From: Parabacteroides sp. PFB2-10 | Lineage (GTDB): Bacteria > Bacteroidota > Bacteroidia > Bacteroidales > Tannerellaceae | Reading direction: 5' to 3' | Assembly: GCF_029893085.1 (NCBI RefSeq) | Contig: NZ_JARXWI010000009.1 | Coordinates: 147,808-211,807 of the forward strand | Length of the DNA stretch: 64,000 bases | Part shown: positions 17,652 through 28,900 of the stretch, piece after piece | How positions within the stretch are numbered: the stretch's first letter is position 1 | How the letters are laid out: every line of letters begins with the position of its first letter | Program-made: the position numbers and the translations under genes | The notes under the pieces: model-generated | The model's database searches: none | What the model was told of the DNA's origin: nothing | Seen by the model: only the letters and a program-made list of their open reading frames with translations

Positions 17652-20600
17652 TCCCCGTCCTTTCTGAAAATATAGATGGTGTTGGAGGTGTACCGGTCGT
17701 TTGCCTTCTCCTCCACAGACATATTGTTTTGAGCAGCGGTTCGTATGATCCGCTCACGGTCTAAGAAGCATAATTCGTTTTCTGTCTTGTTGAAACCAAA
17801 CAGGCGGGTCGACAACACTTCGGTGAACCGGGTAACGCCATGCTGTTTTTCTTTGGAGGCATCGCCGTCGCGCACAACGATCATACCGCCGGGAAGGAGT
17901 TTCTCTGCACACCGGGCAAGGATATGCTCCTGAGCCGCATAGTCCATATAATGAAGCACGTCGTTCAACACGAACACATCGCTTGGCGGCAGATCGTATT
18001 GCTGCGCGTTGGCACAGACAAAACGGATGCGTTCGTTGCGCGAGAACGAATGATTTGCCAGGGCGATCTTGTCTTCGTCGTAGTCGATTCCGGTGATATC
18101 CCTCTCTTCGGAAAGCATCATCAACATATAATCCAACGGACCATATCCGCAACCTATATCCGTAATCTTCGCTTTGCGCGGGATCAGTTCGTGGAAGTAA
18201 GCATAGTTATGTTCCATCTTCACCTTGATGCGGATATACCATTCCTCCACCGGCCCTTTAAACAGGTAGTTGGTGACCAACTTCTGATAGAAGTAAGGAT
18301 TGGAAGGAACGGCGTATTCCTCTTCGATCTCCGCGTAGCGCCGACGGAAAAGCGAGCAGAACGCCTTCGCCTGTTCCTGATAGGTTGCTCCCATACCCTG
18401 GTCGCCATACGGTATGCGCGGCATTATCTCTGTGTATAATATTCCCCGCTTGACGTAGAAGGGTTGCCCTTTCGAGATCACCATACCGGTGCCGTATAAG
18501 AGAACCGGAAGCAGATCCAACTTTAGCTGTTCCGCCAGGTAGAACGCCCCTTTATGGAAACGGCGTATCCGCCCATCTGTCGAGCGGGTGCCTTCGGGGA
18601 AAACCACCACCGAATAGCCCTTGTCGACCTTCTTTTGCAGATGAGCCACCAACGCTTCATAGCCCTCCCGGGTAGAGACGAAGTCGGCAAATCGCACAAT
18701 GCGCCCGAACACCGGCGAGTTCCATACCCAGCTATTTGTCACCATCACCAGCTTGGGTGTGAGCGCAAGCAATAACAGTATATCGATAAACGATTGGTGG
18801 TTGGCAATGATAACGGCCGGCTTTTGGAATGTTTCATCGACCTTATTCACCGTTATGCGTTTAGCCACCCAGGCCGTTTTCAAGAGTCCGCGCACCATAC
18901 AGGTGATGCTTCGATTAAACCAGGCCTTCTTTTTGTCGTTCTTCACCGGCAGGATAATCAGGAGAGAGGCAAAACCAACCACCAACGAGCAACCGATCAC
19001 AAAGGCATTGAAGAACCAGAAGGTAACCAACAGGCTCGACAGTGTATAGGGATAATGTCCTTTGGCTGCCGGGCGGGCAATGAAAAAGCGGAAAAGGATA
19101 GGCAATATGGTATAAGAGACCAATACGACCGACGTCATGCCCAGGATGGAAATCAACGAAATAGACTGCAACGCCGGGTGCTTGGCAAGGACAAGCACGC
19201 CCATCCCTACCACGGCGGTAAACGAAGAAAAGAAGATAGCGGTCTTGTGCGAGGTAAGCAACTTCTTGCCCGTGCGGTATTCCTGCTGCAATCCGTCCAT
19301 AATGAAGATACTGAAGTCGTCGCCCAAGCCGAAGATAAAGGTGGCCAGGATGATATTCACAATATTGAATTGTATGCCTGCTACCGCCATAATGCCCAGA
19401 ATAATCACCCAACTGATTGCCATCGGGGCAAAGGTCATCAGGGTCAGTTCGATCCGTCCGTAAGCGATCAACAGGGCAAAGAAAACAAGGAACGAACAGA
19501 TGTACAGGATCAGGTTGAAGTCTAAGTGAATCGCCGAGACCCATTTGTTGGCGAAGTAGCCGCGGTCGAAGATCACCACATCCTCTTTTTCCATCAGACG
19601 GGCGTAGACCTCCTCTTTCTCTTCGTCGGTCAGGCGAACCTGCGTGATATACATCGAGAGGGAGTCGGCACGGGTAGACCATTCATCGAAGATATCGGGC
19701 GCATGAGGGTCGGTGGTAAAGTCGGAGACCCTGTATTCCTTTTCCAGTAAGGCAAAGAACGCCTCAAAAGCATCGGCTCTGAACCGATATTTCACGGCTG
19801 CTTCCCGGATCGATTCCTCCGTCTGCCGGCGCCGTTCCGGTGTCCAGAAGCGGTTCCACTTCTCTATCCGCTCTTGTTGCAAAGAGGGTGGAATCAACAT
19901 ATTCTCTATAGACGCATATTCCTGAATCTTCCCTTCTGTCAGGAAAGAGGCCAGCTCCCGGTTGGTCTCCGCGTATGTTTGTAATCCCTCTTCCGCCGTT
20001 TTCCCTACTGAAACAAAAAGAGTTGTTTTGTTATCTGCCTGAAAAAGTTCGTTCAATCGGTTCTCGGCAGCGACCAGTTGCGGCGGTTCGTAGCCCAGGT
20101 TGCGCATATTGTCGTCGAAGCCAACCCGCGTCGAAAGGAAAAGGCAAACGACAAAGACCACAACAATACCGATCACCAACGGTTTGTTCTTCTCAAACGG
20201 ATAGCTATTGAGTTTTTCAATCAACCGCAATACACGCCCCGACTCCTTGCCGGCTTCCTGGATGCGCAATAGATGGGGCAGGAAGACAAGACAAAACAGG
20301 GTCGTTCCGATCAGGGAAAGGGCAGAGAAAAGTCCGAAATCGCGCAGTAATTCCGAAGTGGTAAACAGCAATCCCAGAAAAGCTCCCACCGTCGTGAAGC
20401 TCCCAACCGTAAGCGGATAGGCCAGTTCGCTGATGAGTTGCCGGATAGATGTGACATGGTTGAAATGAGAGAGCACATGGATCGAATAGCTGAGCGCCAC
20501 CCCGAAAACCGCCGCCCCGGCTCCGATCGCGATAGCCGATACCGATCCTTTGATCAGCCAGATCAGTGCCAGCGAGAAAGCCGCGCCATAGATCACCGGA

Positions 20601-21505
20601 AGAATAATCAGGAATACAGCCGATCGGCTCTTGAAAACCAATAGGATAAACCCGATGATAATGATCAATGCGATACTTAGTGTCAGGGTGGTGTCGCGTT
20701 TTATTTGCCGGGCATTGTAGACACCGACCGATGGCCCGCCCACATAGTCGATCGAGATCTCCGGATAATCCAGCTTAACCGCGGCAATCTCCTCTTCGAT
20801 CAATTCCACTAACAGGTCATTTTTTCCGGTATTCCCCGTCGAGTGACGTGGTGTGAGGAAGAAGATATGTGTCGACATATCCGGTGAGAAGATATGATTG
20901 TCGTAGATCGCGTAGTTGGCTGTCATCTGCATATCGCGCAACGCTTCAAACGCCGGCGTGCCTAATCCCAACGGATCGCGTGGCAGGATCTCTTTCAATC
21001 CACTACCGGCGGGCGACAGGAGGTTGCGCATATTCGCCTGCATACGATGGTCGATCGCCTCTTGTGTGCATAAGGAGTCCATCCGCGCAAAGAGTTCATC
21101 GTTCAGGAATAGAGGCAAGCGCTCGTAGATAAAATCGGTCATCTGCCCAATCATATCGCTCCCCACTTCGCCCATGATATACTGAATGTATTCGTCGCCC
21201 CCCTTTTGCATAAGCGATCTTCGCAAGGTGTCGCCGGCAGCCACCAATCGCCCGGGTGTTTCTTCGGTTGTCTCCCCTCCGGCGGAGAGCATAAAGACAA
21301 TCTTATCCTTTATCTTCAGGTTGTTGAAGACCACTTCGCTGTTGTGCGCCTCCTCGGTATCCGGAAAGAAGCGCGTGACATCTTCTTCAAACCGCACCTG
21401 CGCGGCAAACCAAACCATCAGGAGAAAGCTGCCCACCATCAGGCTGTAACACAACGCCCGGTGTCTTTGCAGAAAATCATATATGCCAAGAAACAGTTTA
21501 TTCAT
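17648..21505 (-). CDS. Trifunctional MMPL transporter / lysophospholipid acyltransferase / methyltransferase
   Basis: This 1285-residue fusion has three modules. (1) Residues 1-about 790 form an RND/MMPL lipid exporter with twelve hydrophobic helices and two large periplasmic loops. GDDFSIFIMDGL is in the second half. (2) A PlsC-type acyltransferase spans about 860-1060, with NHQSFID (catalytic H and D) near 901-907 and PEGTRSTDG near 969. (3) A C-terminal class I SAM methyltransferase has DIGCGYGPLDYML near 1113 and FVLNDVLHYMD. The likely job is acylating, methylating and exporting one lipid-like product across the inner membrane. It overlaps both neighbours by 4 bases. All catalytic motifs are present. 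Confidence 0.9.
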   Translation of the reverse strand: MNKLFLGIYDFLQRHRALCYSLMVGSFLLMVWFAAQVRFEEDVTRFFPDTEEAHNSEVVFNNLKIKDKIVFMLSAGGETTEETPGRLVAAGDTLRRSLMQKGGDEYIQYIMGEVGSDMIGQMTDFIYERLPLFLNDELFARMDSLCTQEAIDHRMQANMRNLLSPAGSGLKEILPRDPLGLGTPAFEALRDMQMTANYAIYDNHIFSPDMSTHIFFLTPRHSTGNTGKNDLLVELIEEEIAAVKLDYPEISIDYVGGPSVGVYNARQIKRDTTLTLSIALIIIIGFILLVFKSRSAVFLIILPVIYGAAFSLALIWLIKGSVSAIAIGAGAAVFGVALSYSIHVLSHFNHVTSIRQLISELAYPLTVGSFTTVGAFLGLLFTTSELLRDFGLFSALSLIGTTLFCLVFLPHLLRIQEAGKESGRVLRLIEKLNSYPFEKNKPLVIGIVVVFVVCLFLSTRVGFDDNMRNLGYEPPQLVAAENRLNELFQADNKTTLFVSVGKTAEEGLQTYAETNRELASFLTEGKIQEYASIENMLIPPSLQQERIEKWNRFWTPERRRQTEESIREAAVKYRFRADAFEAFFALLEKEYRVSDFTTDPHAPDIFDEWSTRADSLSMYITQVRLTDEEKEEVYARLMEKEDVVIFDRGYFANKWVSAIHLDFNLILYICSFLVFFALLIAYGRIELTLMTFAPMAISWVIILGIMAVAGIQFNIVNIILATFIFGLGDDFSIFIMDGLQQEYRTGKKLLTSHKTAIFFSSFTAVVGMGVLVLAKHPALQSISLISILGMTSVVLVSYTILPILFRFFIARPAAKGHYPYTLSSLLVTFWFFNAFVIGCSLVVGFASLLIILPVKNDKKKAWFNRSITCMVRGLLKTAWVAKRITVNKVDETFQKPAVIIANHQSFIDILLLLALTPKLVMVTNSWVWNSPVFGRIVRFADFVSTREGYEALVAHLQKKVDKGYSVVVFPEGTRSTDGRIRRFHKGAFYLAEQLKLDLLPVLLYGTGMVISKGQPFYVKRGILYTEIMPRIPYGDQGMGATYQEQAKAFCSLFRRRYAEIEEEYAVPSNPYFYQKLVTNYLFKGPVEEWYIRIKVKMEHNYAYFHELIPRKAKITDIGCGYGPLDYMLMMLSEERDITGIDYDEDKIALANHSFSRNERIRFVCANAQQYDLPPSDVFVLNDVLHYMDYAAQEHILARCAEKLLPGGMIVVRDGDASKEKQHGVTRFTEVLSTRLFGFNKTENELCFLDRERIIRTAAQNNMSVEEKANDRYTSNTIYIFRKDGE

Positions 21506-22653
21506 CGAACCAACTGTTGAGGTTTACGAAACAGGGAGAGCAGTAACAGGCAGGCCAATCCGGCAATCAGTCCACAGAGAACGGCAAACACCAGGCTGCC
21601 CGCCAGGTATTGGATGAAGGAATCTTTGATCGTTTCAAACGTCACTTCGTGCAACGAAAGCGATATCGGACGACCCAACACCAGTCCGCCTGTTGCATAA
21701 CTGCCGAACAGGATAAACGGAATCATAGGCGGTATGCTGATATTCGATGCCACCAGCGTGATCACCTTGTTGAGCCCCATCAAATGAGCCAATAGGGCTG
21801 CCACCACCATCTGATAGCCCCAGATAGGCACGATGCCCATAAAGACGCCAAACATAACCGCCAGGGAGACGCGCAGATTAGACTCGCCCGACTGGGTGAT
21901 ATGTCTTTCTATAAACTTGCGGATATTCTCTTTGGTCAGGGCGCGCACGAAACGCCAGGGCCAGTACCAGAGCAGGGCAATGAGTACCAATACCGTATTC
22001 AGGATGCTGATCCGCGTGAAGTCGCGCAAAGGGCGGAAATGGCTCACCCGCTCCTCTTCGGGCGGATAATAGACCCGGATCGGAATATTCATCACCCGGA
22101 CATTGTGCCATACGGCTTGCACCAACACCTCAACTTCAAACTCATACTTGGAGGTAAAAAGGCGTATGCCTTTCAGCTTTTGCAACGGGTAAAGACGGAA
22201 ACCCGACTGGGTATCGTCCATCCGGATGCCGGTTTCGATGCGGAACCAGAAATTGGAAAAACGGTTGGCAAAGGTGTTTTTGCCCGGCATATTCTCCGAG
22301 GTAAGGTTGCGAGCACCAACAATCAAACTGTCGGGGTGTTCCCGAGCCGCTTCCAGAAACAGGGGAATATCGTCGGCATAATGCTGTCCGTCGGAATCTA
22401 AGGTGATGGCATAGCGATAGCCTTTTTCGGTGGCAGCTTTCAGTCCTGTCGATAAGGCATGCCCTTTCCCTTTGTTCCGGGCATAGCTGATCAGTTCTAT
22501 CTCCGGAAAATCAGCCAACACATCGAGGGTATGATCCGTGGAACCATCATTGACCACCATCACCGGAAGTCCATGGCGCATCACATCCGTCAATACCTGC
22601 CCTATTGTTGTCGCGTTATTATATGTTGGAATTAGAACTACGATCTTCTCCAT
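21502..22653 (-). CDS. GT2 glycosyltransferase fused to DUF2062 membrane domain
   Basis: This 383-residue protein has an N-terminal GT-A glycosyltransferase family 2 domain (VLIPTYNNATTIGQV, VVNDGSTDHT, TLDSDGQHYADD with the metal-binding DxD-like site, DDTQSGFRLYP). A DUF2062 domain with about four hydrophobic helices follows from residue 230. It resembles dolichyl-phosphate-mannose-synthase-like enzymes that work at the inner membrane face. It leads the operon with the MMPL fusion and the CrtI-like gene (4-base overlap). By analogy with aryl-polyene clusters it may glycosylate the product or its anchor; the sugar donor cannot be read from the sequence. Confidence 0.85.
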   Translation of the reverse strand: MEKIVVLIPTYNNATTIGQVLTDVMRHGLPVMVVNDGSTDHTLDVLADFPEIELISYARNKGKGHALSTGLKAATEKGYRYAITLDSDGQHYADDIPLFLEAAREHPDSLIVGARNLTSENMPGKNTFANRFSNFWFRIETGIRMDDTQSGFRLYPLQKLKGIRLFTSKYEFEVEVLVQAVWHNVRVMNIPIRVYYPPEEERVSHFRPLRDFTRISILNTVLVLIALLWYWPWRFVRALTKENIRKFIERHITQSGESNLRVSLAVMFGVFMGIVPIWGYQMVVAALLAHLMGLNKVITLVASNISIPPMIPFILFGSYATGGLVLGRPISLSLHEVTFETIKDSFIQYLAGSLVFAVLCGLIAGLACLLLLSLFRKPQQLVR

Positions 22654-22706
22654 CTTTTATTTCTCTTCAGCTTCCCTGCGAGAGAGCTTAAAACCGTTTG
22701 AAGAAA

Positions 22707-22714
22707 CAAAGATA
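22707..22714 (-). promoter_or_regulatory. -7 box of the GT2/MMPL/oxidoreductase operon
   Basis: TATCTTTG on the minus strand lies 53 bases upstream of the GT2 start. The -33 element is weak (TGG at 21 bp spacing). Confidence 0.5.
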
Positions 22715-22794
22715 ACACCACCCCGTTGAATTTAGCCACAAGAAACGGAAAAAATAGCCCGAGATGCGGGAAAGCAAATCAAAATCGGGGAGTT

Positions 22795-22890
22795 TTCTAT
22801 CGTCGATGCGCCTCGACAGTACTGTCCATGCCCTTCGACAGTTCTGTCCATGCGCTTCGACAGTACTGTCCATGCCCATCGACGATAGAA
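22795..22890. repeat. Tandem 22-bp palindromic repeats inside a 14-bp inverted repeat
   Basis: Three full 22-bp units start at 22806, 22828 and 22850, with a partial fourth at 22872. Each carries GACAGTACTGTC or a one-base variant (GACAGTTCTGTC), itself a palindrome. The whole array is closed by inverted arms TTCTATCGTCGATG (22795-22808) and CATCGACGATAGAA (22877-22890). It lies between the sprA stop and the GT2 promoter. Confidence 0.8.
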
Positions 22891-22911
22891 TTCTCCATGG
22901 TTGAAATTATT

Positions 22912-25900
22912 TTACTGTGTCAGGGAGAAGCGGATGCTGATGCCGAAATTGGAGTTAGACGTAGGGAAAGAGGCGCTCGATATGAGCGGTTTATTGATCT
23001 GAAGATCGTAGAAGGCACGCAGGGAAAGCGCGCGACTGAGACCGTAATCAAGGGAGAACATCAGCGTCTGTGTTACGTTCCCGCTGGTGGCCTGTGTGAG
23101 GTTCTCTTCGATCTTCCGGATCAACGACTGTGTCTTCCGGTAGGAATAGTCGAAACGGATATCCAGGTCGTTGCTGAAATTCTGGGATGCTTTACGTTTC
23201 AATACTTTGTTAAACTCGGTGATCTTATAGCCAATCCCTACGACCAGTTCATCATTCAATGATTCCACAATCTGATAAGAGGAGACATTCAGGCTGAGGG
23301 TGCTGCTGGTGTTATAAGCCAGTCGACCGGTCATATTACTCACCAAGGTCGCATCGGCGCCCAATAACGGGTTGAAACTTTCCGAAATAGCCACCGACGA
23401 CATCTCATACGGAGAAGAGGGGATTGGGTTGTCGGACTGTGTGCTGCTGATAAAACCAAGGTCGCCACCCGCACTGACCCAATTAAGGGAAGAGGTATAG
23501 GAGCCGATCGAATAGGTGCTTCTATAGCGATGGCTCAATACAAAGTTCTTGAAATATTTTTTAAAGAATGGGATCTGCACAAGTCCGTCATAGGTGATCG
23601 ACCAGTTGGGTAACAGGCTGGAAAGGGAAGGGAAAGGAGAGAGATTCACCTTCTTCGCATCTTTTCCTGTGTAGGCAGCGATAAAGGAAGGGATCAACAC
23701 ATCGGCTGAATTGCGGTAAACGCCTCCTTCGAGATCAGACTGGAAGTCGGTGCCAGCATAGGATGTTCCTTCCAGGAAGCCACTATTCGGGTATTTCTTT
23801 CCTGTATACTGTTGTTGCACCCGATCACGTATAATATCCCGGTTGTCGAGGAAGTCTTTAAACGCTTCCGAGGCATAATTATCGGAGGCTGATCCGCCCC
23901 TTTTGAACGTAGAGCGCAGGGAGATGGTAGTCATCGTAAAGCTTCCTCCGCGTATCTCGGGCATACCGTCGTACATATATTGCACCTGGGTGTTTTCCGA
24001 TGCCGTACGGTTGGCATTCAAATCGATTTTCAATCCCGTAATCGGCTCCAGGTTAGCCCGCAGATCAAGTACGGTCGAGAGATTTATAATGGCAGGATTC
24101 ACATTGTTTTCCGTCACCAGCCATCCCCGGTTGTAGGCATCGTCGATGAAGCTACGGCGCACATCGCCAAAGGCAAAGCCAAGGCCGGGAGCCAGGGTAC
24201 CTCCACGTTGCTGTCCGAACGTGTTGCCAATCTCCGGCCGGAAACCGGAGATAGTCATCCCATCGACCTGGGTATAGGAGATATTCATACGACGAAGCAT
24301 CATCAGGAAACGGGCGGAGTATTGCGCCACATCGGTCATCACGCCGGAGAAGTCTTTGGCTGCCGGCTGGATCACGATCTTAAGTGTCACCGTATCCTTG
24401 GTATGGATTATCGCTTCGGCGTAGTTCAGCCCCTTGGCTTTTATCGGATAGGACTTGCCTTCCAGCGTACGGGCGGTGATCTTCACCCGGTTCTCCATCA
24501 TATTATGTTTCACGATCGTTCCGCTATCCGGATTCAGGGTCACTTCCATCTCCAAACGCGGCTTTTTCTTGGGTGCCTGTTGTTGACGTCCACGGGAAGA
24601 GGAGGATGCTGTTCGGGGGGTAAACCGCTGATTGACCTTCTTCAGGAAGGCGCTCTTATTATAAAGATTCTGGAAGTTAAGGTTTGCCTGCCCATTGATC
24701 TGTCGCTGGTTGCGGATGGTATTCCCGATCTCCACCGAGTCGGTTTCGAGCGTGGCTCCCCGATCCCAGTTATAGGTAGCTGAATAGGAGGCAGTAGCGC
24801 CAATCCAATCCAAGGCAGGAATGCTTTGTAGAGGCAGGGTCCAGCTGGCCTGAAAGCTCTGGTCGTATTTCAGGGGTGTTCCCAGGTCACGGATGCTTTG
24901 GGAAACCGAGTCTTTCCACATCTGGTAATCGTCGTAATTCAATTTCTTATTTACCTGCACGTATGGCTCTTCAATACGGGCATTCGTACCGGAATTGAAA
25001 GAGAAATTCAGGCTGTTCGTCAGGTTCCAGCGGATACTGAAGGCTCTATCCCAAAGGAAATTCTGGCTAAACGACGGATCCATCTTCATGCCGGTATTGC
25101 CCACGTCGCGCAATTGAATTTCATAATAATTGCGCATCATGGAGGTCTGAAAGCTGATATTCGACGGCAGATAATTGATTGCCAATTGCTTCAGGTAGCG
25201 GGTATATCCGTTGTTCGTCTTGATCATCTTATCGAATGGCTTCAACGGAGGAAGGTAAGGGGTGTAATTATAAGCGAATGTCCCCCGGTAATCTTTTGTA
25301 GTCTCGTATTCGGTTTCCGGATTGCGCTTGTTTTGTTCACTGAAAGAATAACCGAAAGAGAAGTTCGCCGGATCGTAAGGCATAGGCGTTTTGCTGCGGA
25401 TATCCACCTTTACGTTGTTCAGGGCAATGCTGCGCGTGGTTACCTTGTCTTGTGAGAACCGGAGGATAGAATCTTTTTCTGCCTTGGTCTCAACGATGTC
25501 CAACGCCTCCTGCAATTTGATATCCTGATCCAGCGGGTTGTATTTCGGATCGACTGTCTCGTTGGAGATCGCGTAATAAAGCGGGAGATTCACCTTGGCC
25601 TTCTCCGGGAAGAACTTGCCCAATTGGATATTAGCGGCCACACTGTATTGCATATAATCATCCATACGGCGTTCCATCAGCGATTGATCAAGGGATCCGA
25701 AACCGGCGGTCTCGATCCGTCCGCTGGCGCTCACCGTACCCAGGTCGGAAATGGCCACATTCAGGTTGGCATTGGCTGCCCATCCGCCCTCTTCGTTGAA
25801 CTCGGTCAGGCGCAATTCATTAATCCATACCTCGCCGCTCTTTATCTCATTGGTGTTATTGCGCACCCCGATCATAATGGTTTTCACCTCTGAAAGGGTA

Positions 25901-28900
25901 GGATTCCCAATGATACTGATGGTGTTGCGCGTGTTGTTCGGATCGTATTCCGAATAGAGCAGGTGGTAATCGACTCCCTCTTTACCTTCCCTACGGGCTT
26001 TGTTTCGATTGAGTTTCAGATCGGTAAACACATCTAATGCGATATCGATCATATTCTCCTGAGGCCAGACTGTCAGCTGGTCGCTGTTGTTTTCATAATA
26101 ACGTCCCGGTGGAGTGACCGTTTGAGGCACTTCGTATTCGTAGTAATTGTTCTTATAGTCGGAACCCAAACGAATAAACACGGTAAAGTCGCCACTCCTA
26201 AGTTCGGAAGAAAGCTCCGGTATCTCCTTGAAGTTTTCCGCATGGGCAAACAGTTGAAGCCGCTTGTACTGGCGCAGGTCGAAAATGGTTGTTTTATAGA
26301 TGGCCCGCGCATCCAACGGCGCCAGGTCGGTCACCTTCAGGGAAAGAGCCTGTTCGTTTTCCTGACGCAGTTGCGGCTGACCGGGGTCGAGCATACGGGT
26401 CACACCCGGAGGCAATACATAGTTCACCGGCTGACGGTCGCCATTCTCTTCGATATTGATAGACGATACATCTAAGGAGCCCTGCACGGAAGGCGGCAGG
26501 CTTGGATTGGCCAACGTCTGTTCGTAGGTGCGCCAATCACTTCTTTTCAGTTCAAATGTACCGAATCGCAATACAGTAGGCTGCTTAAAGCCGGTCATAT
26601 ACATACGCATAAAGCGGATCGACTTAAAGTCACGGATCGACCCGACGGTTCGGTTGTATTTCTTCACCGGGATCTTAAAGAGGTACCACTTGACCCGGTC
26701 TTTGGTGTTGTTGGCCAGATTGACTGTTGTATCGCGCATATCCACGATATAGTTCGTACCGACCACCAGGTCTTCTTTACGCAAAGAGACACGGTATTCG
26801 TAATATTTCTCATTCTCGTTCAGGTTATTATCCTGATTGAGGTCTTCCACATCGGGCAATGTCTTGGCAGCTTGGTTGCGGGTGCCGGTCGCCTCTTTGG
26901 AGTTGCCCTCCGTTCCGTTAAAACGCTTATAGCGTTCCAGGATCCCCGCCTCTTTGCCTTCGTAATGATCATCGCGGAAATACATATAATTATCACCTGC
27001 CGGGTCTCTAAAAGGAGAGAATGGATCGGACTGCATCCGATCGATAGTTTCCGGCGACAAGACCATCGGCAGTTTATCGAGGTACTCTTTATAGGCACCG
27101 AATGATTTTTCGTCATCACTGGAAAGACCGTTTAGTCCGACATCCTGCTTTTCGCGTGCACCGGCTGTGTTATCAAAGGCATAACCTGTGCTTTGGTATT
27201 TAGGCACACGTCCCCAGACGGTTTCTTCCACTTTCGACATGTCGCCGTCGATCGGCAAGCCGTTTTCAAAGAATTTCTTTTCGTCTTTCAGGATATCTTC
27301 CGACACATCGCCCAGGTTGAAATAAAGATCTCCTCCCTCTTTCATCTCATTCTCGCCCAGGAAAGGATCCATCAGCCAGAATTCAATAAACTCAAAATTG
27401 GCCGTTTCAAAGTCGCTTTGCTCGATACGACGCATCATCCCTCCCCAACGTTTCTCGGGGTTCATCAATGTTCCGTCGGCATTCAGGTTGTCGATATCCA
27501 GGTTGTAAGGGCCGCGCTCGTTCGGATAATAGGCTACGTTAAGCACCGACAGAATAGACGATTCGCTGTAGGTCTGCTCCCGGTTCGGGAATAGTTCGGC
27601 CACCGGGATAGCACGTACATCATGTTTCGACAGTTCGTCCTTATCGCGAATGATCGTCGAGTTCGAACGATTCATAATGCCATCGATATAATACCATGAA
27701 AGCAGGGCGCGGTTCATACCGTAGGTAATATCATTCACTCGGTCGGCTTCCGGGAAAAGAGGATTTTCACCATCCTGATATGGCGTGCTCGATAGCTGCC
27801 AGGAGTAGGGATTGAGCAGGTTGGCTCCCGTCTGTGTCGACTCGAAGTCGTCCAGGTAGGTATATCCTCCCGAATATTTGTTCTTATAATGTCCGGCAAT
27901 CAGGTGGGCAAATTCCGCGTTGAACGAGATCTGACTGGGCTTACTCAATTCGAGCAACGGCAGCTTATCAAACATATTGGTCAGCCATTGGCTCTCTTTC
28001 TTGAAGGAGGTATTCAATCCCCAGAGGGTATTCTTCACCGATTCGTTGCCCATGGTGGTCTTCACGGTCAACGGCATCTCCGACATGTGCATGATGGTTG
28101 CTCCGAGCATAAAGTCACGGCTGAACTGATAGTTCAGGTCTAAGCCAAGCATTGTCTTGCGCTGCATACTAAAGGCCGCCTGGTCTTCCAGCCGGACACT
28201 GACAGGGGTGTTGCTGGATATAATACTTTCATTCAGGATGGTCACGATTCCGGAGGTATAATCCACCGTATAATCGACATTCTCCGACAGAGTAATCCCA
28301 CCGGCGGTCACTACGACAGAGCCCCTGGCTACGTTGGTTGCTCCCAACTGGATCTCTGCCCCGGAAGAAGCCCTGTATTCTCCGCGCAAGAGGTATTTAT
28401 TCTTCTCCGCGATCTGCCGGGCAACTGTCAGGGTGGAGTCATAGAGCTCTTCATACACATATTTGTCGGCAATCGGATCACTCCCGATCTTCTTCCTGAG
28501 ATAGTTGCCGAAAGGCTCTACCGATGGGAAGAAAATACGTCCTGTTTCCGCATGAACCGTATACCCATTCAAAAAGTCGAAGAAACCGTCCGGGCGCGGA
28601 TTGTCCTGCGAATCCAAGCGGTCCAGATTCATCACCCGAAGAAGTATCTCGTCGCGTATATTGCCGTCGGAAATATAGTTGAGGTAGGTTCCTGTCGTAT
28701 CGCTTTGATACAGGATATCCATCTTGAACTTATCCTTCTGAATCGAATAGGCTCCCAGGTAATAGACGTTTTTCATCATCAGCTTCCAGAAAGGCATACC
28801 CGGCGAAAGGCTTGTGCCTTTCAATAGCTTCACGAAAAGAGTAGAGGCTGTATTGTTTGCATTATCGCCGCTCCCGCCCACATTATCGGTCGAGAATTCC

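Noticed and set aside
18794..19525. 243-codon plus-strand ORF opposite the MMPL fusion
   Set aside because: Low-complexity, charged antisense frame with no motif; the opposite strand encodes conserved helices and catalytic sites.
22806..22871. Possible CRISPR array
   Set aside because: The 22-bp units abut directly with no unique spacers, and no cas gene is nearby.
22688..22879. Minus-strand ORF of 63 codons with repeated residues
   Set aside because: It is made of the tandem palindromic repeats and the neighbouring promoter, with no start context or family resemblance.
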